Of a stretch of DNA of 64,000 nucleotides, positions 50,569 through 64,000 are shown in pieces. Under the pieces are notes generated by a model. That model was not told the DNA's origin. It did not search any database and was given only the letters and a program-made list of their open reading frames with translations. Position 1 is the first letter of the stretch. Each line of letters starts with the position of its first letter. The DNA comes from Zeugodacus cucurbitae (Eukaryota > Arthropoda > Insecta > Diptera > Tephritidae), in contig NC_071670.1 of assembly GCF_028554725.1 (NCBI RefSeq), positions 23,244,001 through 23,308,000 on the forward strand, written 5' to 3'. A program made the position numbers and the translations under genes.

Positions 50569-53500
50569 ATGTTTATTCATAATCATTTATTTTGTATTTT
50601 TATCAGATTTATGATCAAGTTCACTTTCTTGCAAGTTAAATATCGACAAATAAAAACAAAAAGAATGTTTACTCATAATCATTTATTTTGTATTTTTATC
50701 AGATTTATGATCAAGTTCATTTTCTTGCAAGTTGTTTATCGACAAATAAAAACATAAAGAATGTTTATTCATAATCATTTATTTTGTATTTTTATCAGAT
50801 TTATGATCAAGTTCACTTTCTTGCAAGTTAAATATCGACAAATAAAAACAAAAAGAATGTTTACTCATAATCATTTACTTTGTATTTTTATGAGATTTAT
50901 GATCAAGTTCATTTTCTTGCAAGTTGTTTATCGACAAATAAAAACATAAAGAATGTTTATTCATAATCATTTATTTTGTATTTTATCACATTTAATATCA
51001 AAGTTCACTTTCTTGCAAGTTGTTTATCGACAAATAGAAACATAAAGAATGTTTATTCATAATCATTTATTTTGTATTTTATCACATGCAAGATAAAAGT
51101 TCACTTTCGTGCAAGTTGAATATCGACAAATAAAAACATAAAGAACATAATTTCATAATCATTTATTTTGTATTTTATCACATTTAATATCAAAGTTCAC
51201 TTTCTTGCAAGTTGTTTATCGACAAATAGAAACATAAAGAATGTTTATTCATAATCATTTATTTTGTAGTTTTATCAGATTTATGATCAAGTTCACATTC
51301 TTGCAAGTTGAATATCGACAAATAGAAACATAAAGAATGTTTATTCATAATCATTTATTTTGTATTTTATCACATGCAAGATAAAAGTTCACTTTCGTGC
51401 AAGTTGAATATCGACAAATAAAAACATAAAGAACATAATTTCATAATCATTTATTTTGTATTTTATCACATTTAATATCAAAGTTCACTTTCTTGCAAGT
51501 TGTTTATCGACAAATAGAAACATAAAGAATGTTTATTCATAATCATTTATTTTGTATTTTTATCAGATTTATGATCAAGTTCACATTCTTGCAAGTTGAA
51601 TATTGACAAATAAAAACATAAAGAACATTTATTCATAATCATTTATTTTGTATTTTATCACATGCAAGATAAAAGTTCACTTTCGTGCAAGTTGAATATC
51701 GACAAATAAAAACATAAAGAACATAATTTCATAATCATTTATTTTGTATTTTATCACATTTAATATCAAAGTTCACTTTCTTGCAAGTTGTTTATCGACA
51801 AATAGAAACATAAAGAATGTTTATTCATAATCATTTATTTTGTATTTTTATCAGATTTATGATCAAGTTCACTTTCTTGCAAGTTAAATATCGACAAATA
51901 AAAACAAAAAGAATGTTTACTCATAATCATTTATTTTGTATTTTTATCAGATTTATGATCAAGTTCATTTTCTTGCAAGTTAAATATCCACAAATAAAAA
52001 CATAAAGAATGTTTACTCATAATCATTTATTTTGTATTTTTATCAGATTTATGATCAAGTTCAAATTCTTGCAAGTTGAATATTGACAAATAAAAACATA
52101 AAGAACATTTATTCATAATCATTAATTTTGTATTTTATCACATTTAAGATCAAAGTTCACTTTCTTGCAAGTTGTTTATCGACAACTGGAAACATAAAGA
52201 ACATTTATTCATAATCATTTATTTCATATTTTATTAGATTTAAGATAAAAGTTCACTTTCGTGCAAGTTGAATATCGACAAAAAAAAAACATAAAGAACA
52301 TAATTTCATAATCATATATTTCGTATTTTATCACATTTAAGATCAAAGTTCACTTTCTTGCAAGTTGTTTATCGACAAATAGAAACATAAAGAATGTTTA
52401 TTCATAATCATTTATTTTGTATTTTTATCAGATTTAATATCAAAGTTCACTTTCTTGCAAGTTGTTTATCGACAAATAAAAACATAAAGAATGTTTATTC
52501 ATAATCATTTATTTTGTATTTTATCTCATTTAAGATCAAAGTTCACTTTCTTGCAAGTTGTTTATCGACAAATAAAAACATAAAGAACATAATTTCATAA
52601 TCATTTATTTTGTATTTTATCACATTTAATATCAAAGTTCACTTTCTTGCAAGTTGTTTATCGACAAATAGAAACATAAAGAATGTTTATTCATAATCAT
52701 TTATTTTGTATTTTTATCAGATTTATGATCAAGTTCACATTCTTGCAAGTTGAATATTGACAAATAAAAACATAAAGAACATTTATTCATAATCATTTAT
52801 TTTGTATTTTATCACATGTAAGATAAAAGTTCACTTTCCTGCAATTTAAATATCGTCAAATAAAAACATAAAGAATGTTTATTCCTAATCATTTATTTTG
52901 TATTTTATCACATTTAATTTCAAAGTTCACTTTCCTGCAAGTTAAATATCGACAAATAAAAACATAAAGAATGTTTATTCATAATCATTTATTTTGTATT
53001 TTATCACATTTAATATCAAAGTTCACTTTCTTGCAAGTTGTTTATCGACAAATAGAAACATAAAGAATGTTTATTCATAATCATTTATTTTGTATTTTAT
53101 CACATGCAAGATAAAAGTTCACTTTCGTGCAAGTTGAATATCGACAAATAAAAACATAAAGAACATAATTTCATAATCATTTATTTTGTATTTTATCACA
53201 TTTAATATCAAAGTTCACTTTCTTGCAAGTTGTTTATCGACAAATAGAAACATAAAGAATGTTTATTCATAATCATTTATTTTGTATTTTTATCAGATTT
53301 ATGATCAAGTTCACTTTCTTGCAAGTTAAATATCGACAAATAAAAACATAAAGAATGTTTACTCATAATCACTTTCTTGCAAGTTGTTTATCGACAAATA
53401 GAAACATAAAGAATGTTTATTCATAATCATTTATTTTGTATTTTTATCAGATTTATGATCAAGTTCACTTTCTTGCAAGTTAAATATCGACAAATAAAAA

Positions 53501-56500
53501 CATAAAGAATGTTTACTCATAATCACTTTCTTGCAAGTTGTTTATCGACAAATAGAAACATAAAGAATTTTTATTCATAATCATTTATTTTGTATTTTTA
53601 TCAGATTTATGATCAAGTTCACTTTCTTGCAAGTTAAATATCGACAAATAAAAACATAAAGAATGTTTACTCATAATCATTTACTTTGTATATTTATCAG
53701 ATTTATGATCAAGTTCATTTTCTTGCAAGTTGTTTATCGACAAATAAAAACATAAAGAATGTTTATTCCTAATCATTTATTTTGTATTTTATCACATTTA
53801 ATATCAAAGTTCACATTCTAGCAAATTGAATATTGACAAATAAAAACATAAAGAACATTTATTCATAATCATTTATTTTGTATTTTATCACATGTTAAAT
53901 AAAAGTTCTCTTTCTTGCAAGTTGTTTATCGACAAATAGAAACATAAAGAATGTTTATTCATAATCATTTATTTTGTATTTTTATCAGATTTATGATCAA
54001 GTTCACTTTCTTGCAAGTTAAATATCGACAAATAAAAACATAAAGAATGTTTACTCATAATCATTTACTTTGTATTTTTATGAGATTTATGATCAAGTTC
54101 ATTTTCTTGCAAGTTGTTTATCGACAAATAGAAACATAAAGAATGTTTATTCATAATCATTTATTTTGTATTTTTATCAGATTTATGATCAAGTTCACTT
54201 TCTTGCAAGTTAAATATCGACAAATAAAAACAAAAAGAATGTTTACTCATAATCATTTATTTTGTATTTTTATCAGATTTATGATCAAGTTCATTTTCTT
54301 GCAAGTTGTTTATCGACAAATAAAAACATAAAGAATGTTTATTCATAATCATTTATTTTGTATTTTATCACATTTAATATCAAAGTTCACTTTCTTGCAA
54401 GTTGTTTATCGACAAATAGAAACATAAAGAATGTTTATTCATAATCATTTATTTTGTATTTTATCACATGCAAGATAAAAGTTCACTTTCGTGCAAGTTG
54501 AATATCGACAAATAAAAACATAAAGAACATAATTTCATAATCATTTATTTTGTATTTTATCACATTTAATATCAAAGTTCACTTTCTTGCAAGTTGTTTA
54601 TCGACAAATAGAAACATAAAGAATGTTTATTCATAATCATTTATTTTGTATTTTTATCAGATTTATGATCAAGTTCACATTCTTGCAAGTTGAATATCGA
54701 CAAATAGAAACATAAAGAATGTTTATTCATAATCATTTATTTTGTATTTTATCACATGCAAGATAAAAGTTCACTTTCGTGCAAGTTGAATATCGACAAA
54801 TAAAAACATAAAGAACATAATTTCATAATCATTTATTTTGTATTTTATCACATTTAATATCAAAGTTCACTTTCTTGCAAGTTGTTTATCGACAAATAGA
54901 AACATAAAGAATGTTTATTCATAATCATTTATTTTGTATTTTTATCAGATTTATGATCAAGTTCACATTCTTGCAAGTTGAATATTGACAAATAAAAACA
55001 TAAAGAACATTTATTCATAATCATTTATTTTGTATTTTATCACATGCAAGATAAAAGTTCACTTTCGTGCAAGTTGAATATCGACAAATAAAAACATAAA
55101 GAACATAATTTCATAATCATTTATTTTGTATTTTATCACATTTAATATCAAAGTTCACTTTCTTGCAAGTTGTTTATCGACAAATAGAAACATAAAGAAT
55201 GTTTATTCATAATCATTTATTTTGTATTTTTATCAGATTTATGATCAAGTTCACTTTCTTGCAAGTTAAATATCGACAAATAAAAACAAAAAGAATGTTT
55301 ACTCATAATCATTTATTTTGTATTTTTATCAGATTTATGATCAAGTTCATTTTCTTGCAAGTTAAATATCCACAAATAAAAACATAAAGAATGTTTACTC
55401 ATAATCATTTATTTTGTATTTTTATCAGATTTATGATCAAGTTCAAATTCTTGCAAGTTGAATATTGACAAATAAAAACATAAAGAACATTTATTCATAA
55501 TCATTAATTTTGTATTTTATCACATTTAAGATCAAAGTTCACTTTCTTGCAAGTTGTTTATCGACAACTGGAAACATAAAGAACATTTATTCATAATCAT
55601 TTATTTCATATTTTATTAGATTTAAGATAAAAGTTCACTTTCGTGCAAGTTGAATATCGACAAAAAAAAAACATAAAGAACATAATTTCATAATCATATA
55701 TTTCGTATTTTATCACATTTAAGATCAAAGTTCACTTTCTTGCAAGTTGTTTATCGACAAATAGAAACATAAAGAATGTTTATTCATAATCATTTATTTT
55801 GTATTTTTATCAGATTTAATATCAAAGTTCACTTTCTTGCAAGTTGTTTATCGACAAATAAAAACATAAAGAATGTTTATTCATAATCATTTATTTTGTA
55901 TTTTATCTCATTTAAGATCAAAGTTCACTTTCTTGCAAGTTGTTTATCGACAAATAGAAACATAAAGAATGTTTATTCATAATCATTTATTTTGTATTTT
56001 ATCACATGTAAGATAAAAGTTCACTTTCGTGCAAGTTGAATATCGACAAATAAAAACATAAAGAACATAATTTCATAATCATTTATTTTGTATTTTATCA
56101 CATTTAATATCAAAGTTCACTTTCTTGCAAGTTGTTTATCGACAAATAGAAACATAAAGAATGTTTATTCAAAATCATTTATTTTGTATTTTTATCAGAT
56201 TTATGATCAAGTTCACATTCTTGCAAGTTGAATATTGACAAATAAAAACATAAAGAACATTTATTCATAATCATTTATTTTGTATTTTATCACATGTAAG
56301 ATAAAAGTTCACTTTCCTGCAATTTAAATATCGACAAATAAAAACATAAAGAATGTTTATTCCTAATCATTTATTTTGTATTTTATCACATTTAATATCA
56401 AAGTTCACTTTCCTGCAAGTTAAATATCGACAAATAAAAACATAAAGAATGTTTATTCATAATCATTTACTTTGTATTTTATCACATTTAAGATCAAAGT

Positions 56501-59500
56501 TCCTTTTCTTGCAAGTTGAATATCGACAAATAAAAGCATAAAGAATGTTTATTCATAATCATTTACTTTGTATTTTATCACATTTAAGACCAAAGTTCAC
56601 TTTCTTGCAAGTTGTTTATCGACAAATAGAAACATAAAGAATGTTTATTCAAAATCATTTATTTTGTATTTTTATCAGATTTCTGATCAAGTTCACTTTC
56701 TTGCAAGTTAAATATCGACAAATAAAAACATAAAGAATGTTTACTCATAATCACTTTCTTGCAAGTTGTTTATCGACAAATAGAAACATAAAGAATTTTT
56801 ATTCATAATCATTTATTTTGTATTTTTATCAGATTTATGATCAAGTTCACATTCTAGCAAATTGAATATTGACAAATAAAAACATAAAGAACATTTATTC
56901 ATAATCATTTATTTTGTATTTTATCACATGTTAAATAAAAGTTCACTTTCTTGCAAGTTGTTTATCGACAAATAGAAACATAAAGAATGTTTATTCATAA
57001 TCATTTATTTTGTATTTTATCACATTTAATATCAAAGTTCACATTCTAGCAAATTGAATATTGACAAATAAAAACATAAAGAACATTTATTCATAATCAT
57101 TTATTTTGTATTTTATCACATGTTAAATAAAAGTTCACTTTCTTGCAAGTTGTTTATCGACAAATAGAAACATAAAGAATGTTTATTCATAATCAATTAT
57201 TTTGTATTTTTATCACATTTAAGACCAAAGTTCACTTTCTTGCAAGTTGTTTATCGACAAATAGAAACATAAAGAATGTTTATTCAAAATCATTTATTTT
57301 GTATTTTTATCAGATTTCTGATCAAGTTCACTTTCTTGCAAGTTAAATATCGACAAATAAAAACATAAAGAATGTTTACTCATAATCACTTTCTTGCAAG
57401 TTGTTTATCGACAAATAAAAACATAAAGAATGTTTATTCCTAATCATTTATTTTGTATTTTATCACATTTAATATCAAAGTTCACTTTCCTGCAAGTTAA
57501 ATATCGACAAATAAAAACATAAAGAATGTTTATTCATAATCATTTACTTTGTATTTTATCACATTTAAGATCAAAGTTCCTTTTCTTGCAAGTTGAATAT
57601 TGACAAATAAAAGTATAAAGAACATTTATTCATAATCATTTATTTTGTTTTTTATCACATTTAATATCAAAGTTCACATTCTAGCAAATTGAATATTGAC
57701 AAATAAAAACATAAAGAACATTTATTCATAATCATTTATTTTGTATTTTATCACATGTTAAATAAAAGTTCACTTTCTTGCAAGTTGTTTATCGACAAAT
57801 AGAAACATAAAGAATGTTTATTCATAATCATTTATTTTGTATTTTTATCAGATTTATGATCAAGTTCACTTTCTTGCAAGTTAAATATCGACAAATAAAA
57901 ACATAAAGAATGTTTACTCATAATCATTTACTTTGTATTTTTATGAGATTTATGATCAAGTTCATTTTCTTGCAAGTTGTTTATCGACAAATAGAAACAT
58001 AAAGAATGTTTATTCATAATCATTTATTTTGTATTTTTATCAGATTTATGATCAAGTTCAATTTCTTGCAAGTTGTTTATCGACAAATAAAAACATAAAG
58101 AATGTTTATTCATAATCATTTATTTTGTATTTTATCACATGTAAGATAAAAGTTCACATTCTTGCAAGTTGAATATTGACAAATAAAAGTATAAAGAACA
58201 TTTATTCATAATCATTTATTTTGTATTTTATCACATTTAAGATCAAAGATCCTTTTCTTGCAAGTTGAATATCGACAAATAAAAGCATAAAGAATGTTTA
58301 TTCATAATCATTTATTTTGTATTTTTATCAGATTTATGATCAAGTTCACATTCTTGCAAGTTGAATATTGACAAATAAAAACATAAAGAACATTTATTCA
58401 TAATCATTTATTTTGTATTTTATCACATGCAAGATAAAAGTTCACTTTCGTGCAAGTTGAATATCGACAAATAAAAACATAAAGAACATAATTTCATAAT
58501 CATTTATTTTGTATTTTATCACATTTAATATCAAAGTTCACTTTCTTGCAAGTTGTTTATCGACAAATAGAAACATAAAGAATGTTTATTCATAATCATT
58601 TATTTTGTATTTTTATCAGATTTATGATCAAGTTCACTTTCTTGCAAGTTAAATATCGACAAATAAAAACAAAAAGAATGTTTACTCATAATCATTTATT
58701 TTGTATTTTTATCAGATTTATGATCAAGTTCATTTTCTTGCAAGTTGTTTATCGACAAATAAAAACATAAAGAATGTTTATTCATAATCATTTATTTTGT
58801 ATTTTATCACATTTAATATCAAAGTTCACTTTCTTGCAAGTTAAATATCGACAAATAAAAACATAAAGAATGTTTATTCATAATCATTTATTTTGTATTT
58901 TATCACATTTAATATCAAAGTTCACTTTCTTGCAAGTTGTTTATCGACAAATAGAAACATAAAGAATGTTTATTCATAATCATTTATTTTGTATTTTTAT
59001 CAGATTTATGATCAAGTTCACATTCTTGCAAGTTGAATATTGACAAATAAAAACATAAAGAACATTTATTCATAATCATTTATTTTGTATTTTATCACAT
59101 GTAAGATAAAAGTTCACTTTCCTGCAATTTAAATATCGACAAATAAAAACATAAAGAATGTTTATTCCTAATCATTTATTTTGTATTTTATCACATTTAA
59201 TATCAAAGTTCACTTTCCTGCAAGTTAAATATCGACAAATAAAAACATAAAGAATGTTTATTCATAATCATTTACTTTGTATTTTATCACATTTAAGATC
59301 AAAGTTCCTTTTCTTGCAAGTTGAATATCGACAAATAAAAGCATAAAGAATGTTTATTCATAATCATTTACTTTGTATTTTATCACATTTAAGACCAAAG
59401 TTCACTTTCTTGCAAGTTGTTTATCGACAAATAGAAACATAAAGAATGTTTATTCATAATCATTTATTTTGTATTTTTATCAGATTTATGATCAAGTTCA

Positions 59501-61350
59501 CTTTCTTGCAAGTTAAATATCGACAAATAAAAACATAAAGAATGTTTACTCATAATCACTTTCTTGCAAGTTGTTTATCGACAAATAGAAACATAAAGAA
59601 TTTTTATTCATAATCATTTATTTTGTATTTTTATCAGATTTATGATCAAGTTCACTTTCTTGCAAGTTAAATATCGACAAATAAAAACATAAAGAATGTT
59701 TACTCATAATCATTTACTTTGTATATTTATCAGATTTATGATCAAGTTCATTTTCTTGCAAGTTGTTTATCGACAAATAAAAACATAAAGAATGTTTATT
59801 CCTAATCATTTATTTTGTATTTTATCACATTTAATATCAAAGTTCACATTCTAGCAAATTGAATATTGACAAATAAAAACATAAAGAACATTTATTCATA
59901 ATCATTTATTTTGTATTTTATCACATGTTAAATAAAAGTTCACTTTCTTGCAAGTTGTTTATCGACAAATAGAAACATAAAGAATGTTTATTCATAATCA
60001 TTTATTTTGTATTTTTATCAGATTTATGATCAAGTTCACTTTCTTGCAAGTTAAATATCGACAAATAAAAACATAAAGAATGTTTACTCATAATCATTTA
60101 CTTTGTATTTTTATGAGATTTATGATCAAGTTCATTTTCTTGCAAGTTGTTTATCGACAAATAGAAACATAAAGAATGTTTATTCATAATCATTTATTTT
60201 GTATTTTTATCAGATTTATGATCAAGTTCACTTTCTTGCAAGTTAAATATCGACAAATAAAAACAAAAAGAATGTTTACTCATAATCATTTATTTTGTAT
60301 TTTTATCAGATTTATGATCAAGTTCATTTTCTTGCAAGTTGTTTATCGACAAATAAAAACATAAAGAATGTTTATTCATAATCATTTATTTTGTATTTTA
60401 TCACATGTAAGATAAAAGTTCACATTCTTGCAAGTTGAATATTGACAAATAAAAGTATAAAGAACATTTATTCATAATCATTTATTTTGTATTTTATCAC
60501 ATTTAAGATCAAAGATCCTTTTCTTGCAAGTTGAATATCGACAAATAAAAGCATAAAGAATGTTTATTCATAATCATTTACTTTGTATTTTATAACATTT
60601 AAGATCAAAGTTCACTTTCTTGCAAGTTGTTTATCGACAAATAGAAACATAAAGAATGTTTATTCATAATCATTTATTTTGTATTTTTATCAGATTTATG
60701 ATCAAGTTCACTTTCTTGCAAGTTAAATATCGACAAATAAAAACATAAAGAATGTTTACTCATAATCATTTATTTTGTATTTTTATCAGATTTATGATCA
60801 AGTTCACATTCTTGTGAGTTGATATTGACAAACAAACACATAAAGCACATTTATTCATAATCATTTATTTTGTATTTTATCACATTTAATATCAAAGTTC
60901 ACTTTTTTGCAAGTTGTTTATCGACAAATAGAAACATAAAGAATGTTTATTCATAATCATTTATTTTGTATTTTTATCAGATTTAATATCAAAATTCACT
61001 TTCTTGCAAGTTGTTTATCGACAAATAGAAACATAAAGAATGTTTATTCATAATCATTTATTTTGTATTTTTATCAGATTTATGATCAAGTTCACTTTCT
61101 TGCAAGTTAAATATCGACAAATAAAAACAAAAAGAATGTTTACTCATAATCATTTATTTTGTATTTTTATCAGATTTATGATCAAGTTCATTTTCTTGCA
61201 AGTTGTTTATCGACAAATAAAAACATAAAGAATGTTTATTCATAATCATTTATTTTGTATTTTATCACATTTAATATCAAAGTTCACTTTCTTGCAAGTT
61301 GTTTATCGACAAATAGAAACATAAAGAATGTTTATTCATAATCATTTATT
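44900..61350 (+). repeat. block pair offset by 14084 bp
   Basis: The block at about 44900-47270 recurs at about 58980-61350. AATCACTTTC at 45470 recurs at 59554 and the monomer start at 46092 at 60176. The rare monomer with GACAAACAAACACATAAAGC near 46740 recurs near 60823, with one base deleted in the second copy, which shifts later offsets to 14083 (46957 to 61040). After about 47270 the similarity switches to a different source (48321 to 61348, offset 13027). Confidence 0.75.
46957..55920 (+). repeat. large higher-order repeat, three copies of 3.4-3.8 kb
   Basis: Copies begin near 46957, 50761 and 54143 (steps of 3804 and 3382 bp). Each has the same internal partner 1056 bp later (48013, 51817, 55199). 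The monomer with TTATTAGATT follows at 52231 and 55613, again 3382 apart. Copies differ mainly by gain or loss of one or two monomers, for example an extra 192-bp dimer at 50569-50760 and an extra 154-bp pair (96 + 58) near 53370-53520. Confidence 0.78.
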
Positions 61351-64000
61351 TTGAATTTTTATCAGATTTATGATCAAGTTCACTTTCTTGCAAGTTAAAT
61401 ATCGACAAATAAAAACATAAAGAATGTTTATTCATAATCATTTATTTTGTATTTTATCACATTTAATATCAAAGTTCACTTTCTTGCAAGTTGTTTATCG
61501 ACAAATAAAAACATAAAGAATGTTTATTCATAATCATTTATTTTGTATTTTTATCAGATTTATGATCAAGTTCAATTTCTTGCAAGTTAAATATCCACAA
61601 ATAAAAACATAAAGAATGTTTACTCATAATCATTTATTTTGTATTTTTATCAGATTTATGATCAAGTTCAAATTCTTGCAAGTTGAATATTGACAAATAA
61701 AAACATAAAGAACATTTATTCATAATCATTAATTTTGTATTTTATCACATTTAAGATCAAAGTTCACTTTCTTGCAAGTTGTTTATCGACAACTGGAAAC
61801 ATAAAGAACATTTATTCATAATCATTTATTTCATATTTTATTAGATTTAAGATAAAAGTTCACTTTCGTGCAAGTTGAATATCGACAAAAAAAAACATAA
61901 AGAACATAATTTCATAATCATATATTTCGTATTTTATCACATTTAAGATCAAAGTTCACTTTCTTGCAAGTTGTTTATCGACAAATAGAAACATAAAGAA
62001 TGTTTATTCATAATCATTTATTTTGTATTTTTATCAGATTTAATATCAAAGTTCACTTTCTTGCAAGTTGTTTATCGACAAATAAAAACATTAAGAATGT
62101 TTATTCATAATCATTTATTTTGTATTTTATCTCATTTAAGATCAAAGTTCACTTTCTTGCAAGTTGTTTATCGACAAATAGAAACATAAAGAATGTTTAT
62201 TCATAATCATTTATTTTGTATTTTATCACATGTAAGATAAAAGTTCACTTTCGTGCAAGTTGAATATCGACAAAAAAAACCATAAAGAACATAATTTCAT
62301 AATCATTTATTTTGTATTTTATCACATTTAATATCAAAGTTCACTTTCTTGCAAGTTGTTTATCGACAAATAGAAACATAAAGAATGTTTATTCATAATC
62401 ATTTATTTTGTATTTTTATCAGATTTATGATCAAGTTCACATTCTTGCAAGTTGAATATTGACAAATAAAAACATAAAGAACATTTATTCATAATCATTT
62501 ATTTTGTATTTTATCACATGTAAGATAAAAGTTCACTTTCCTGCAAGTTAAATATCGACAAATAAAAACATAAAGAATGTTTATTCATAATCATTTACTT
62601 TGTATTTTATCACATTTAAGATCAAAGTTCCTTTTCTTGCAAGTTGAATATCGACAAATAAAAGCATAAAGAATGTTTATTCATAATCATTTACTTTGTA
62701 TTTTATCACATTTAAGATCAAAGTTCACTTTCTTGCAAGTTGTTTATCGACAAATAGAAACATAAAGAATGTTTATTCATAATCATTTATTTTGTATTTT
62801 TATCAGATTTATGATCAAGTTCACTTTCTTGCAAGTTAAATATCGACAAATAAAAACATAAAGAATGTTTACTCATAATCACTTTCTTGCAAGTTGTTTA
62901 TCGACAAATAGAAACATAAAGAATGTTTATTCATAATCATTTATTTTGTATTTTTATCAGATTTATGATCAAGTTCACTTTCTTGCAAGTTAAATATCGA
63001 CAAATAAAAACATAAAGAATGTTTACTCATAATCATTTACTTTGTATTTTTATCAGATTTATGATCAAGTTCATTTTCTTGCAAGTTGTTTATCGACAAA
63101 TAAAAACATAAAGAATGTTTATTCCTAATCATTTATTTTGTATTTTATCACATTTAATATCAAAGTTCACATTCTAGCAAATTGAATATTGACAAATAAA
63201 AACATAAAGAACATTTATTCATAATCATTTATTTTGTATTTTATCACATTTAAGATCAAAGATCCTTTTCTTGCAAGTTGTTTATCGACAAATAGAAACA
63301 TAAAGAATGTTTATTCATAATCATTTATTTTGTATTTTTATCAGATTTATGATCAAGTTCACTTTCTTGCAAGTTAAATATGTTTACTCATAATCATTTA
63401 CTTTGTATTTTTATCAGATTTATGATCAAGTTCATTTTCTTGCAAGTTGTTTATCGACAAATAGAAACATAAAGAATGTTTATTCATAATCATTTATTTT
63501 GTATTTTTATCAGATTTATGATCAAGTTCACATTCTTGCAAGTTGAATATTGACAAATAAAAGTATAAAGAACATTTATTCATAATCATTTATTTTGTAT
63601 TTTATCACATTTAAGATCAAAGATCCTTTTCTTGCAAGTTGAATATCGACAAATAAAAGCATAAAGAATGTTTATTCATAATCATTTACTTTGTATTTTA
63701 TAACATTTAAGATCAAAGTTCACTTTCTTGCAAGTTGTTTATCGACAAATAGAAACATAAAGAATGTTTATTCATAATCATTTATTTTGTATTTTTATCA
63801 GATTTATGATCAAGTTCACTTTCTTGCAAGTTGAATATTGACAACAAACACATAAAGCACATTTATTCATAATCATTTATTTTGTATTTTATCACATTTA
63901 AGATCAAAGTTCACTATCTTGCAAGTTAAATATCGACAAATAGAAACATAAAGAATGTTTATTCATAATCATTTATTTTGTATTTTTATTCATAATCATT

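Larger units (their letters stand above)
34411..64000 (+). repeat. 96-bp AT-rich satellite array, right block
   Basis: Same satellite in the same orientation, running past the window end. It looks more uniform than the left part: TTTAATATCAAAG, ATGCAAG and CAGATTTATG classes alternate in long regular patterns. 58-bp deleted monomers recur near 45470, 49947, 53370, 53521, 56750, 57385, 59554 and 62877. Repeated 62-codon open frames (for example at 43629, 46957, 50569, 55199, 61040) are dimers of 96-bp monomers, each read as 32 codons, and are not genes. No other feature is seen in this 29.6 kb. Confidence 0.97.

Noticed and set aside
34411..64000. CENP-B box, tRNA genes, rRNA or short host exons in the satellite
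   Set aside because: I looked for GC-richer islands and for the box pattern in the common monomers and found none. All departures from the monomer are indels or junctions of the satellite itself.

Overview
The window is eukaryotic repeat DNA, almost certainly from an arthropod and most likely an insect; no lineage can be fixed. The reasons are an AT-rich tandem satellite filling about 86% of it, a Ty3/gypsy-type LTR retrotransposon, and a Jockey/CR1-group LINE whose ORF1 end resembles those of arthropod LINEs. I see no host protein-coding gene, tRNA, rRNA, CRISPR array or bacterial feature.

Layout: 1-4142 satellite; 4143-9476 a complete LTR retrotransposon on the minus strand (3' LTR 4143-4411, gag-pol 4402-8613, leader 8614-9206, 5' LTR 9207-9476); 9477-30787 satellite; 30788-34410 a 5'-truncated LINE on the plus strand (broken ORF1 end, open ORF2, 3' UTR with hairpins, TAA tail); 34411-64000 satellite.

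The satellite has one basic monomer of 96 or 95 bp (about 79% A+T in one monomer counted by hand), roughly 580 copies, all in the same orientation. It comes in several sequence classes and in recurrent indel forms (58-bp deleted monomer, about 122-bp monomer with a 27-bp internal duplication, other fusions). These classes form long higher-order blocks. Exact marker offsets show block copies displaced by 1294, 1454, 1550, 3382, 3804, 4477-4480, 4845, 5799, 6395 and 14084 bp, so the array grew by nested unequal exchange or amplification at scales from 0.1 to 14 kb.

The LTR element is young: its LTRs differ by one base in a T run and its 1403-codon gag-pol frame is open from end to end. A paralogous empty site at 13902 confirms a clean insertion with a target duplication of at least 4 bp. 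Its Gag begins with a SAP-like DNA-binding motif, the stop codon lies inside the 3' LTR, and neither a usual tRNA primer site nor a polypurine tract is visible beside the LTRs. The LINE copy is dead on arrival: truncated, with a stop in ORF1. Neither insertion was amplified with the surrounding satellite. The most notable points are the SAP-Gag element sitting in AT-rich satellite, its odd priming ends, and the recoverable duplication history of the array.
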